The translations under genes and the position numbers were made by a program. The notes beneath the pieces are model-generated. The model did no database searches, was not told where the DNA came from, and worked only from the letters and a program-made list of their open reading frames with translations. From contig NZ_CP054919.1 of NCBI RefSeq assembly GCF_013364235.1, positions 1,858,740 through 1,922,739 of the forward strand: a DNA stretch of 64,000 bases. Reading direction: 5' to 3'. This DNA comes from Kitasatospora sp. NA04385 (GTDB lineage: Bacteria > Actinomycetota > Actinomycetes > Streptomycetales > Streptomycetaceae). Below are positions 9,354 through 17,401 of this stretch, in pieces. Position 1 is the first letter of the stretch, and every line of letters begins with the position of its first letter.

Positions 9354-9587
9354 GGTCACGGTGCCGGTCACCCCTTCATGACGGTTGCGCGGTGTCGCCC
9401 GAGCATTCTGGCAGGTCCGACCGACGGGAGTCCGGTGGACCGGGTGGCCGCCCGGGGCGTGGCGCGTCCCGGGGACGTCCGGGGACACGCGCCGAGCGAC
9501 CCGGAGCCTGCCCGATTTGTCTGATATGAGAGACGGACGACCTTTTCGAGCCCGCCCCCGGGACGGCATCAGAGCGCACTGGAGGAC

Positions 9588-10910
9588 ATGGTGGCCCAGG
9601 CCCCCGCCCCGGCCGTCCGGGCTCCCGACCGGCCGGTCCGCTGGACCCGCCCCGCCACCTGGCCCCGCGAGGTGCTCGCCCTCGCCGCGTACTGGGTCGC
9701 CAGCCGGGTGCTGATGGTCGGTCTGATCCGCTCCGGCCGGGCCGAGCCCGCCGTCGAGGTGCACCAGCTGTACCGGGGCTGGTACCGGGTCCTGCGCACC
9801 GGCACCTTCCCGGTCGACGACGTCACCTGGCAGTACCCGCCCGGCGCGGCGCTGCCGATGCTCGCGCCGGGCGCGCTGCCGCTGCTGTCCTACCTCCAGG
9901 CGTTCGTGCTGCTGATGCTGCTGGCCGACGCCGCCGTGCAGGTCGCGCTGCTGGCGGCCGGCCGGGGCCCGGGGCGCTCGGTGTGGGGCGCCTGGGCCTG
10001 GGCGCTGGCCCTGCCGCTGCTGCTCGGCCTGCCCTACGGCCGCTACGACCTGGCGGCCACCGCGCTCGCGGTCGGCGCGCTGCTGCTGTTCCCGGCCCGG
10101 CCCCGGCTGGGCGGGGCGCTGGCCGGGATCGGCGCGCTGGTGAAGGTGTGGCCGGCGCTGACCGTCCTGGGCACCCCGCGCGGCCGCACCACCCGCCAGG
10201 CCTGGACGGCCGCCGCCGTGTCGGCGCTCGCCCTGCTGCTGGTGTTCGCCGCGTTCTTCGACCACACCTTCGACTTCCTGCACGCCCAGCGCGGCCGGGG
10301 CGTGGAGATCGAGTCGCTGGGCGGCAGCGTCCTCCAGCTGGCCCGGCAGTTCGGCTGGTCCGGCCGGGTCGAGCAGCACTACGGCTCGTTCGAGTTCCTC
10401 GGCCGGTACGTGCACCGCCTCTCGCAGCTGTCGCTGCTGCTGACCGCCGCCGCGTTCGGCTGGCTGCTGCTGTGGCGGGTGCGGGCCCGGCGCTGGACGG
10501 CCGCCACCCCGTACGACGCGGCGCTGAGCGCGGTGCTGCTGTTCACCGTCACCAGCCGGGTGATCTCCCCGCAGTACCTGGTGTGGCTGATCGGCCTGGT
10601 GGCGGTCTGCCTGACCGTGGAGGGCACCACGCAGCGGCCGGTGGCGTTCCTGCTGCTGCCCGCGGTCGGCGTGACCACCGTCGACTACCCGCTGTTCTTC
10701 GACTCGATGCAGGCCGGCGGGTGGTGGCCGACCGGGGTCATCCTGCTCCGCAACGGGCTGCTGCTGGCCGCCTCCTGCTGGTCGGCGGCCCTGCTGTGGC
10801 GGGCCACCGTGACGCCGCCGCCCGCGGCCCGGCCGGTCGCCGGGGAGCCCGGCGGACCGCGCGCCGAACCGCGCGCCGACCCGGACCAGGACGCCGTGCC
10901 GGCGGCCTGA
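9588..10910 (+). CDS. GT87-family (DUF2029) membrane glycosyltransferase
   Basis: 440-residue multi-spanning protein of the polyprenyl-phosphate-mannose-dependent mannosyltransferase type (GT-C fold). About ten hydrophobic helices are visible; the luminal/extracellular loop motif [11 protein letters not shown] and the RYD in [11 protein letters not shown] match this family. It probably transfers mannose to lipid or cell-wall glycans outside the membrane. ATG 9588 is followed at once by GTG 9591; GGAGG at 9580-9584 is better spaced for the GTG, so the true start may be one codon later. The tail after residue 410 is Pro/Arg/Asp-rich. Confidence 0.82.
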   Translation: MVAQAPAPAVRAPDRPVRWTRPATWPREVLALAAYWVASRVLMVGLIRSGRAEPAVEVHQLYRGWYRVLRTGTFPVDDVTWQYPPGAALPMLAPGALPLLSYLQAFVLLMLLADAAVQVALLAAGRGPGRSVWGAWAWALALPLLLGLPYGRYDLAATALAVGALLLFPARPRLGGALAGIGALVKVWPALTVLGTPRGRTTRQAWTAAAVSALALLLVFAAFFDHTFDFLHAQRGRGVEIESLGGSVLQLARQFGWSGRVEQHYGSFEFLGRYVHRLSQLSLLLTAAAFGWLLLWRVRARRWTAATPYDAALSAVLLFTVTSRVISPQYLVWLIGLVAVCLTVEGTTQRPVAFLLLPAVGVTTVDYPLFFDSMQAGGWWPTGVILLRNGLLLAASCWSAALLWRATVTPPPAARPVAGEPGGPRAEPRADPDQDAVPAA

Positions 10911-10938
10911 CGGCCGGTCGGCGCCGTACACTCCCCCA

Positions 10939-11322
10939 ATGGCCGACACCGCGCTGGACCGGCTCGCCGCCGGCAAGTACCTGCTGATCACCAGTTACAA
11001 GAAGGACGGCACCGGCGTGCCCACCCCCGTCTGGGTGGTCCGGGACGGCGACGCGCTCGGGGCGTGGACCACCGCGCACTCCTGGAAGGTCAAGCGGATC
11101 CGGCGGCGCGCCGACGTCCTGGTCGGCCCGTGCGACGTGCGCGGCAACCCGCGCGGCGAGGCGCTGCCCGCGCGCGCCGAGATCGCCGACGCCGAGACCA
11201 CCGAGCGCTACCGGCGGCTGCTCGCCCGCAAGTACGGGCTGGTCGGGCGGCTCACCCTGCTCGGCAGCCGGCTGCGCCGCGGCCGGACGGGCACGGTCGG
11301 CCTCACCCTGCGGCTCACCTAG
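10939..11322 (+). CDS. PPOX-class (split-barrel) F420-dependent oxidoreductase family protein
   Basis: 127-residue split beta-barrel flavin/deazaflavin reductase-like protein. [28 protein letters not shown] and [23 protein letters not shown] are the family pattern (TPVW strand plus K(R/L)xR phosphate-binding segment). It belongs to the actinobacterial PPOX group that often uses F420. Only 28 bp separate it from the upstream glycosyltransferase, so co-transcription is likely, although a functional link is not evident. Confidence 0.85.
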   Translation: MADTALDRLAAGKYLLITSYKKDGTGVPTPVWVVRDGDALGAWTTAHSWKVKRIRRRADVLVGPCDVRGNPRGEALPARAEIADAETTERYRRLLARKYGLVGRLTLLGSRLRRGRTGTVGLTLRLT

Positions 11323-11344
11323 GCGCGGGCCCGCCCGGCCCCGC

Positions 11345-12127
11345 TCAGCCCCCGTACGGCAGCAGGTCCGGGCGCTTGGCCGGGCGGCCGTCCCCGGAGG
11401 AGCGCCCGCGCAGTCGGCGGCCGATCCACGGGCCGACGTGGGTGCCCAGCCAGCGGACGTCCTCGCGCGCCTTCCGGCCGCGGGTGCGGGTGTCCGGCTC
11501 GGCCAGCGGCGCCCGCCAGTCCCGGTCCGCCGGGCGGCCGAGCGCCTCCAGCACCGCCAGCGCGACCCGGCGGTGGCCCTCCGGGGACAGGTGCAGCCGG
11601 TCCTCCGCCCAGAGCCGGCGGTCGTCGAACACCGGCGCCGAGAACAGGTCGACCAGCACCACCTGGCCCGGGTGCTCGCGCACCAGGCCCTCCACGTACG
11701 CCTTCATCCGCAGGATCGCGGGTAGCAGCCGGCGGCTTCCGGCCATCCGGCGGGTCGGGTCGGTGGAGGTGAACAGCACCACGGTGCGGCCCTCGGCGAG
11801 CAGGCCGCGGACGCACTCGCCGAGCAGCCGCTCGACCTGCGCGACGTCGCAGCCCGGGCGCAGCACGTCGTTCAGGCCGCCCGCCAGCGTCACCAGGTCG
11901 GCGTCGGTGGCGGCGGCCGGGCCGACCTGCTCGGCGCGGATCTGGCCGATCAGCTTCCCGCGCACCGCCAGGTTGGCGTACCGGAAGCCGGCCGACCCGG
12001 CCTCGGCGGCCAGTGCGGCCGCGACCCGGTCCGCCCACCCGCGGAAGTGCCCGTCGGGCAGGACGTCGTCGCACATCCCCTCCGTGAACGAGTCGCCCAC
12101 CGCCACCATCGCCCGGTACTGCCGCAC
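11345..12127 (-). CDS. SGNH/GDSL hydrolase family protein, cytoplasmic
   Basis: 260-residue esterase/lipase-like hydrolase. Block I VAVGDSFTEG gives nucleophile Ser13, the oxyanion residues lie in AVRGKL and LAGGLNDVL, and block V DRLHLSPEGHRR supplies Asp and His. No signal peptide is present: MRQYRAMVAVGDS starts directly on strand 1, so the enzyme is probably intracellular, unlike the secreted SGNH protein at 45027-46592. The C-terminal 50 residues are basic. Convergent with the PPOX gene (22 bp apart). Confidence 0.9.
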   Translation of the reverse strand: MRQYRAMVAVGDSFTEGMCDDVLPDGHFRGWADRVAAALAAEAGSAGFRYANLAVRGKLIGQIRAEQVGPAAATDADLVTLAGGLNDVLRPGCDVAQVERLLGECVRGLLAEGRTVVLFTSTDPTRRMAGSRRLLPAILRMKAYVEGLVREHPGQVVLVDLFSAPVFDDRRLWAEDRLHLSPEGHRRVALAVLEALGRPADRDWRAPLAEPDTRTRGRKAREDVRWLGTHVGPWIGRRLRGRSSGDGRPAKRPDLLPYGG

Positions 12128-12189
12128 ACCGCCTCCTGGGTCGTTCCCGACCGCCCACCCTACCGAGGCGTGACCGGTGCGTTCGGGCG

Positions 12190-12245
12190 GCCGCCGGGCC
12201 GGGTGCTCAGGCCGCCGGGCGGGGTGCTCAGGCCGCCGGGCGGGG
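12190..12245. repeat. 21-bp tandem repeat across the P450 stop codon
   Basis: Copies 12190-12210, 12211-12231 and a partial third from 12232. Each full unit includes the minus-strand stop TGA of the P450 gene, so the stop is present in two tandem copies. Confidence 0.75.
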
Positions 12246-13481
12246 CACCACCTCCAGCGCCGCCGGACCGCTGACGATCATCGAGGGCAGCCGTGCGGGC
12301 TCCCGGCCGGGCTCGGCCAGCGCGAGGTCGGGCAGCCGCTCGAACAGCGTGCGCAGCGCGATCTCGGCCTCCAGCCGGGCGAGCGGCGCGCCCAGGCAGA
12401 AGTGCGGGCCGTGGCCGAACGCCAGGTGGCCCTTGTCGGGACGGGAGGGGTCGAACGCGTCCGGGCGGTCGGGGTGGCGCTCCGGGTCGCGTCCGGCGGC
12501 GGCGAACCCGATGATGATCGGATCGCCCGCGCGGATCAGCACGCCCTCGCCGAGGTCGATGTCCTCGACCGCGTACCGCAGCGGGAGGTGCATGACCGGG
12601 CCGTCCAGCCGCAGCGTCTCCTCGATCACGTCCGCCCAGCCGATCGCGCCCGCCCGCAGCCGGGCCGACTCCTCGGGGTGGGTGAGCAGTTCGAGGGCCG
12701 CGCTGGTGATCAGGTTGACGGCGGTCTCGAACCCGGCGGCGATCATCGTCAGCAGCGTGCCGAGCAACTGGTGCTCGGTCAGCGGCTGTTCGCCGGGACG
12801 GTCGGACAGCAGCAGGTCGCTGGTCAGGTCGGACGCCGGACGGGCCCGCTTGTACTCCACCAACTCGCCCAGGCGTCCGTAGAGTTCGGTCTGCGCGGCC
12901 AGCGCCGCGGTCTCGTCGAGGGAGGAGTCCAGCACCGTGTCGACCAGCTCGCCCAGCGTCTCGCGCATCTTCTCCGGGACACCGAACAGGTCGCAGATCA
13001 CCGTCATCGTCAGCGGCCGCGCCAGGGCCTCCCGCAGGTCGGCGCGCTCCCCGGGGGCGAGCGCGCCGAGTTCGTCCACCAGCCGGTCGGCGGTCTCCTG
13101 CACCTGCGGGCGCATCCGCTCCGCCCGGCGCGGCAGGAAGGTCGGCGCGATCCGGCCCCGCGCGGCGCGGTGCTCGGCCCCGTACTGGTTGAAGAAGCTG
13201 TCCTGGAACGCGACCGACCCCAGCACCCAGCCCTCCGGCACCTGCGCCGCCCCCGGCCAGTGCCGGCGGTAGTCGCGGGAGACCCGCGGATCGGTGGTCA
13301 GCGCCTGGATGACCGCGTGCCGGGTCACCGACCAGGCCCGCACGCCTCCCGGCAGTTCGACCAGCGCGGCGGGGCCCCGCTCCCGCAGCGCGGCGGCCTC
13401 GGCGTGCGGTGCGCTCGCCGTCGGGTCGAGCACGGGACAGCCGTGGAAGGACGGATGGGGTTCGGGCTGCGGAGCGTTCAT
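12228..13481 (-). CDS. Cytochrome P450
   Basis: 417-residue soluble actinobacterial class I P450. I-helix AAGFET (249-253, the usual AGxxT region with Phe-Glu), K-helix EETLR (E288/R291), heme loop FGHGPHFCLGAP with axial Cys362. Start fixed by GAAGGAGG eight bases upstream of ATG 13481. The ATG overlaps the stop (ATGA) of a truncated upstream P450 remnant, so it was once the second gene of a P450 pair. No ferredoxin, reductase or biosynthetic partner is adjacent, so the substrate is unknown. Confidence 0.95.
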   Translation of the reverse strand: MNAPQPEPHPSFHGCPVLDPTASAPHAEAAALRERGPAALVELPGGVRAWSVTRHAVIQALTTDPRVSRDYRRHWPGAAQVPEGWVLGSVAFQDSFFNQYGAEHRAARGRIAPTFLPRRAERMRPQVQETADRLVDELGALAPGERADLREALARPLTMTVICDLFGVPEKMRETLGELVDTVLDSSLDETAALAAQTELYGRLGELVEYKRARPASDLTSDLLLSDRPGEQPLTEHQLLGTLLTMIAAGFETAVNLITSAALELLTHPEESARLRAGAIGWADVIEETLRLDGPVMHLPLRYAVEDIDLGEGVLIRAGDPIIIGFAAAGRDPERHPDRPDAFDPSRPDKGHLAFGHGPHFCLGAPLARLEAEIALRTLFERLPDLALAEPGREPARLPSMIVSGPAALEVVPRPAA

Positions 13482-13590
13482 GTGCGGGCCTCCTTCGGGT
13501 GGGGTACCACGTCCAGGGCCGCCGGGCCGTTGACGATCATCGACGGGACGCGGGCGGGCTCCCGGCCGGGTTCGGCCGGATCGGGGAAAG
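13478..13590 (-). pseudogene. 3' remnant of a second cytochrome P450 gene
   Basis: The frame ending with TGA at 13478-13480 reads DPAEPGREPARVPSMIVNGP, then AALDVVPHP and a short tail, colinear with the last ~30 residues of the intact P450 (AEPGREPARLPSMIVSGP, AALEVVPRP). No P450 sequence is found upstream of about 13590, so the body of the gene is gone. The remnant retains the ATGA overlap with the next gene. Nearby 13591-13761 shows no gene. Confidence 0.8.
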
Positions 13591-13761
13591 GACACCTGGA
13601 AACATCGGAACCGGGCACGGCGCGCTCCCCTCACCGGAATCCCCGCACGAGTCCTCACATCGTGCGGCCCCGCGCCCCGCCCCGGAAGGCTTCCCCCGGC
13701 ATTGTCCGGATTCCGCCCCCGGCTCTCCCAACTCCCCTTCCAGTAGCCACAGTTGGCCCGG

Positions 13762-13809
13762 AAAAACCCACCCGCCCCGGCCGGGCGGGCCGGAGCGGGG
13801 CGGGGTGGG
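13762..13809 (-). terminator. Hairpin plus T-run after encapsulin
   Basis: On the minus strand a stem formed by 13796-13809 and 13767-13779 (one bulged base) is followed by five Ts (13762-13766), the classic intrinsic terminator form, 21 bp after the encapsulin stop. Confidence 0.75.
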
Positions 13810-13829
13810 CGGGGGTGCGGGCGGCCGGG

Positions 13830-14630
13830 TCAGGCGGAGGTGAGGGTGACGGCCGCCTCCGGGGTGTGGAGCTGGAAGGTGAGGGATTCCTGGAGGTAGA
13901 GGTGGACGGTGGTGTCGTCGTGGGAGAGGTAGCCGATGGAGAGGTCCTCGCCGAGGTGGAGTTCGAAGTCGCCGCCGCGGGCGGAGAGCAGGACGGCGCC
14001 CTCGACGGCGGGGGCCCAGATGATCTCGCCGTCGAGGAGGCGGGCGAGGGGGTTGTGGACGGGGTAGCCGTGGTCGGAGGTCTCGTTGACGGCGGTGAAG
14101 GTGTCGGCGCCGAGCAGCAGCGAGTAGGGGCCGCCGACACCGGCCAGGCGCAGCGCGGTGAGGGCGCGGCTGACGGCGTTGGGGTACTCGCGGACGTCGG
14201 CGGGGAGGGCGACGGGGTGGTTGGAGGAGCCGTCGCGGATGCCGGTGATGCCCGCGGCCTGGTAGCCGTCGAAGACGGCGCGGTCCTCGGCGAGGGCGAT
14301 GGTGCGGGCGGCGTCCTTGACCGGGTCCCAGTCGGAGTCCTTGGAGCCGCGCTCGACGTCGTCGACGGCGGCCCGGGTGACGGTGAAGGGGACGCGGAGC
14401 TCGACGACCTGGAGGGACTCCCGGGCGCGGGCCCGGATGCCGTTGGCGGGGGCGGCGATGTCGGCGAGGTGCCCGGTGCCGACGGCGGCGAGTCCGGGGC
14501 CGTCGGGGCCGGCCAGGTCGACCACCCGGCGGCCGGCGACGTGCAGGCGGAAGGTGCGCCGGGCCTCCTCCTCGATCTCGGCCCAGGCGGCGGCGGAGAC
14601 GGGCGCCAGGTCGCGGTGCAGGTTGTTCAC
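13830..14630 (-). CDS. Encapsulin shell protein (family 1, linocin M18-like, HK97 fold)
   Basis: 266-residue self-assembling shell protein. N-terminal VNNLHRDLAPVSAAAWAEIEEEARRTFR and central RVVDLAGPDGPGLAAVGTG, later WDPVKDAARTIALAEDRAVFDGY, are the conserved encapsulin elements. The GTG start (14630) overlaps the stop of the DyP gene (GTGA) and has AAAAGGAG upstream. In this family about 60 subunits assemble into a ~24 nm cage that captures cargo through C-terminal peptides, and the cargo gene is directly upstream here. The operon ends in an intrinsic terminator. Confidence 0.96.
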   Translation of the reverse strand: MNNLHRDLAPVSAAAWAEIEEEARRTFRLHVAGRRVVDLAGPDGPGLAAVGTGHLADIAAPANGIRARARESLQVVELRVPFTVTRAAVDDVERGSKDSDWDPVKDAARTIALAEDRAVFDGYQAAGITGIRDGSSNHPVALPADVREYPNAVSRALTALRLAGVGGPYSLLLGADTFTAVNETSDHGYPVHNPLARLLDGEIIWAPAVEGAVLLSARGGDFELHLGEDLSIGYLSHDDTTVHLYLQESLTFQLHTPEAAVTLTSA

Positions 14631-15652
14631 GGTGCGGTGCTCCTTTTCAGGCTGCCGATGTGGAGGCTGCCGTCCCGGACCGCCGGGACGGGCACGGCTT
14701 CGGCGGCCGGGGCGGGCGCGCCGGGGGCGGGTGGCGGGTCGTCCAGGAAGTCCGCGCTGGGGACGTGGAAGAAGGTGCCGGTGACGGCGGTGGAGAAGTC
14801 CAGCAGCCGGTCGTGCGCGGCGGGGCCGCGGCCGAGGAACATGTTGCGCAGCATCTCCTCGGTGACCCCGGGGTCGCGGGCGTACCCGATGAAGTAGGTG
14901 CCGCACTCGCCGCCCTCGGCGAAGGAGCCGAACGGCATGTTCAGCCGCCAGATGTCGCGGTCCTCGCCGTCCGGGCCGGTGACGGTGTTCAGCGCGACGT
15001 GCGAGTCGGCGGGCTTGGCGGCGTCGTCGAGTTCGACGTTGTCGAGCTTGGTGCGACCGATCACGCGTTCCTGGTGCTCGGTGCCGATCGCGTTCCAACC
15101 CGCCATGTCGTGCAGGTACTTCTGCACGATCACGTAGCTGCCGCCGGCGAACGCCGGGTCCTCGCCGCCGATCAGGACGGCCTCGGCGGCGTCCCGTCCG
15201 GTGGGGTTCTCGGTGCCGTCGACGAAGCCGATCAGGTCGCGGCAGTCGAAGTACCGGAAGCCGTGCGTCTCGTCGAGCACGGTGACCCGGTCGCCGAGCC
15301 GGCGGCTGGTCAGGGTGGCCAGTTCGAAGCAGAGGTCCATGCGTTCGGCGCGGATGTGCAGCAGCAGGTCGCCGGGGGTGGCGGGGGCGAGGTGCCGGGG
15401 GCCGGCGAGTTCGACGAAGGGGTGCAGGTCGGCCGGGCGGGGGCCGGCGAACAGGCGGTCCCAGGCGTCGGAGCCGATGCCGAGCACCAGGCTGACCTCC
15501 TCGCGCGGGGCCCGGGTGCCGACGCTGCGGGCCAGGCCGCCGAGGTCGGGCAGCAGGTCGCGGACGGTCTGCTCGCCGCCGTCCTCGATCCCGAGCACCA
15601 GGAACACGGCGGCCCCGGTCAGCGTGGCGAGGACCGGTTGGGGCTGCGGCAT
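14627..15652 (-). CDS. DyP-type heme peroxidase, encapsulin cargo
   Basis: 341-residue dye-decolorising peroxidase. Distal motif GFVDGTENP (Asp145), proximal His218 in ADSHVALN, and distal Arg region IWRLNMPFG. After a Pro/Ala linker the C-terminus carries DGSLHIGSLKRS (327-338), the encapsulin targeting peptide, so the enzyme is predicted to be packed inside the shell encoded by the next gene, with which it overlaps by 4 bp. Start ATG 15652 has GGGAG 9 nt upstream. Physiological substrate unknown; roles in oxidative stress are proposed for the family. Confidence 0.97.
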   Translation of the reverse strand: MPQPQPVLATLTGAAVFLVLGIEDGGEQTVRDLLPDLGGLARSVGTRAPREEVSLVLGIGSDAWDRLFAGPRPADLHPFVELAGPRHLAPATPGDLLLHIRAERMDLCFELATLTSRRLGDRVTVLDETHGFRYFDCRDLIGFVDGTENPTGRDAAEAVLIGGEDPAFAGGSYVIVQKYLHDMAGWNAIGTEHQERVIGRTKLDNVELDDAAKPADSHVALNTVTGPDGEDRDIWRLNMPFGSFAEGGECGTYFIGYARDPGVTEEMLRNMFLGRGPAAHDRLLDFSTAVTGTFFHVPSADFLDDPPPAPGAPAPAAEAVPVPAVRDGSLHIGSLKRSTAP

Positions 15653-15712
15653 GGCGGGTGCTCCCAGGGGGCTGCCGGACGTTCGGACGCCCGCCGACCA
15701 TACCGGGCAAAA

Positions 15713-15724
15713 GGTTCGAGAACC
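15713..15724. promoter_or_regulatory. Palindrome GGTTC-GA-GAACC upstream of DyP
   Basis: Perfect 12-bp inverted repeat 61 bp upstream of the DyP start, in a locally less GC-rich stretch (GGGCAAAAGGTTCGAG). It is a candidate operator for the encapsulin operon; the adjacent MarR is one possible binder. Inference only. Confidence 0.4.
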
Positions 15725-15764
15725 CGCGATGGCGCCCGAATCGGGCGTGTCCGGCGGGACGGTT

Positions 15765-15820
15765 CCGGGGCCCGTCCGGGAACCCGCCCGGGGCCTGTCC
15801 GGGAACCCGTCCGGGGCCCG
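15765..15820. repeat. 23-bp tandem repeat downstream of the MarR gene
   Basis: Units 15765-15787 and 15788-15810 (two mismatches) and a partial third to 15820, just beyond the MarR stop at 15844 on the minus strand. Confidence 0.7.
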
Positions 15821-15843
15821 CCGCCGGCCGCCCGGTCCGGCGG

Positions 15844-16359
15844 CTACTCGGCCCGTCTGGCCAGCCGCAGTTCGGCCAGTTCCTCGGTCATCCGGGTGAG
15901 GAAGCGGACCACGGTGGCGACCTGCTCCGGCGCGAACTCGGCCCGCACCCGGTCGGTGCACTCGGCGACGGGGGCGAACCACTCGCCGGCGATCCGGGCC
16001 GCGTCCGGGTGGTAGTGGACGTGCACCTGGCGCCGGTCCGCCTCGTCCCTGGTCCGGTGGACGTGGCCGGCCCGCTCCAGCCGGTCCAGCACCGCGGTCA
16101 CCGCGCCGGAGGTCAGCCCGAGTTCGGCCCGCAGCCCGCCGGGCGTGATCCCGGGCGGGTCGGCCGCCCGCAGCACCGCCAGCAGCGCCTGGACGTCGGT
16201 GGCGTGCAGCCCCGAGGCCGCCGCGAAGTCGTGCCCCAGCAGGTTCATCTCGGAGGCCAGCCCCTGCAACAAGCGCCCGAACTCCCGCTGCGCCACCGCC
16301 CGCTCCTCCACCACCGCACCCGTCCGCCCGCCTGCCCGGTCACCCGCCGGACCGGTCAC
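15844..16359 (-). CDS. MarR-family transcriptional regulator
   Basis: 171-residue winged-helix regulator. LHATDVQALLAVLRAADPPG, PGGLRAELGLTSGAVTAVLD and RLERAGHVHRTRDEADRRQV are helix-turn-helix and wing of the MarR type. GTG 16359 overlaps the TGA of the MerR gene (GTGA), giving translational coupling; a later start at GTG-GAG-GAG (VEERAVAQREF) is possible. It lies upstream of the DyP/encapsulin operon on the same strand, so it may control it. No redox cysteines are visible in the mature region, arguing against an OhrR-type sensor. Confidence 0.9.
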   Translation of the reverse strand: MTGPAGDRAGGRTGAVVEERAVAQREFGRLLQGLASEMNLLGHDFAAASGLHATDVQALLAVLRAADPPGITPGGLRAELGLTSGAVTAVLDRLERAGHVHRTRDEADRRQVHVHYHPDAARIAGEWFAPVAECTDRVRAEFAPEQVATVVRFLTRMTEELAELRLARRAE

Positions 16360-17276
16360 GACCCTAGCGCCCGCGCCAGCAGGTCGAGCGCACCCGGCAG
16401 GTCCCGGGGGAGCAGGGCGCCGGGCGGGCGGGTGGCCCGCTGCCAGCCCGGGCCCGCGGCGAGCAGGGCGGGACGGACCCGGGCGCCGCGGGTGCCCCAG
16501 GCGGTGGCGGCGACGGCGCGGGCGGGGGCCGGGTCGGCGGTGGCGCGGGTCTGCGACCAGAGCAGGACGGCGGCGGGGCCGGTGCGCCGGACGGCGGCGG
16601 CGAGCGCCTCGACGGGCAGCGCGGCGCCGAAGATCCGGAACGGCAGGCCGCGTTCGGAGAGCGCGGCGGCCACCGCCTCCAGCGGCAGGGTGTGCTGCTC
16701 GCCGGGCATCGCGGCCAGCAGCACGGGCGGTCCGGCCGCGGCCGCCGGGGGTTCGGCGATCCGGCGCAGCGCGCTGGAGACGTGCCAGGACAGCAGGTGC
16801 TCGACCTCGACGTGGTGTTCGCCGCCCCCGGCGGCCCAGCTGCGTCCGGCGGCGCGCAGCGCGGGCGTCATCACGTCCGTCCAGGCGGCGACGGCGCCCA
16901 GCCGTCCGACGCTGGCGTGCAGCAGGCGGGCCACCTCGGGCGCGTCCAGCCGCCGGGCGGCCCGGGCCAGCCCGCGCACCTCGGGCCGCACCTGCCCGGC
17001 CGGGGCCTCGACGGCGGCCGGTTCGGCGGGCCGCCCGGCCAGCGCGGGGGCGAGCCGGGCGGCTTCGGCGGGCGGCGTGCCGCGCGCGGTGAGCCGGCAC
17101 ATCGCCTCCAGCACGGCCACGTCCCGCACCGTCCAGCGCCGGTGCCGCCCCTCGGCCCGTTCTGCCGGGCCGATGCCGTAGCGGCGCTCCCAGGAGCGGA
17201 CGGTGGTCGGCGACACGCCGAGCCGCCGGGCGACCTCCCCGGTGCTCGCCGTCACTTCGGGCAGCTCTTCTGGCAC
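16356..17276 (-). CDS. MerR-family regulator with cobalamin-binding-like sensor domain
   Basis: 306 residues. MerR DNA-binding domain at 1-80 (TGEVARRLGVSPTTVRSWERRYGIGP), then a helical-bundle domain (WTDVMTPALRAAGRSWAAGG and EVEHLLSWHVSSALRR), then a B12-fold domain with GEQHTLPLEAVAAALSERG and AAVLLWSQ. The architecture is that of LitR/CarH photoreceptors; the E-x-H at the start of the B12 domain is present but the following glycine is not, so cobalamin binding is uncertain. Translationally coupled to the MarR gene. No carotenoid genes are nearby. Confidence 0.88.
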   Translation of the reverse strand: MPEELPEVTASTGEVARRLGVSPTTVRSWERRYGIGPAERAEGRHRRWTVRDVAVLEAMCRLTARGTPPAEAARLAPALAGRPAEPAAVEAPAGQVRPEVRGLARAARRLDAPEVARLLHASVGRLGAVAAWTDVMTPALRAAGRSWAAGGGEHHVEVEHLLSWHVSSALRRIAEPPAAAAGPPVLLAAMPGEQHTLPLEAVAAALSERGLPFRIFGAALPVEALAAAVRRTGPAAVLLWSQTRATADPAPARAVAATAWGTRGARVRPALLAAGPGWQRATRPPGALLPRDLPGALDLLARALGS

Positions 17277-17341
17277 CGCGTCAGCCTACGGCCTGTTCCC
17301 CGGTGCCCCGCCGCCGTCCCGGGAGCGCGGGCGGGGTAGCC

Positions 17342-17398
17342 GGACCGTCCGCCGGGGGCAGGACCGTCCGCCGGGGGCAGGACCGTCCGCCGGGGTCC
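17342..17398. repeat. 19-bp tandem repeat, three copies, after the LysR gene
   Basis: Identical units 17342-17360 and 17361-17379, plus a partial third from 17380, immediately downstream (minus strand) of the LysR stop at 17402. Confidence 0.8.
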
Positions 17399-17401
17399 GG
17401 C

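Noticed and set aside
7017-10991. Very long minus-strand reading frame over tex and the GT87 gene
   Set aside because: Only the part from 9353 downward matches Tex; the remainder is the antisense shadow of the GT87 gene in GC-rich DNA.
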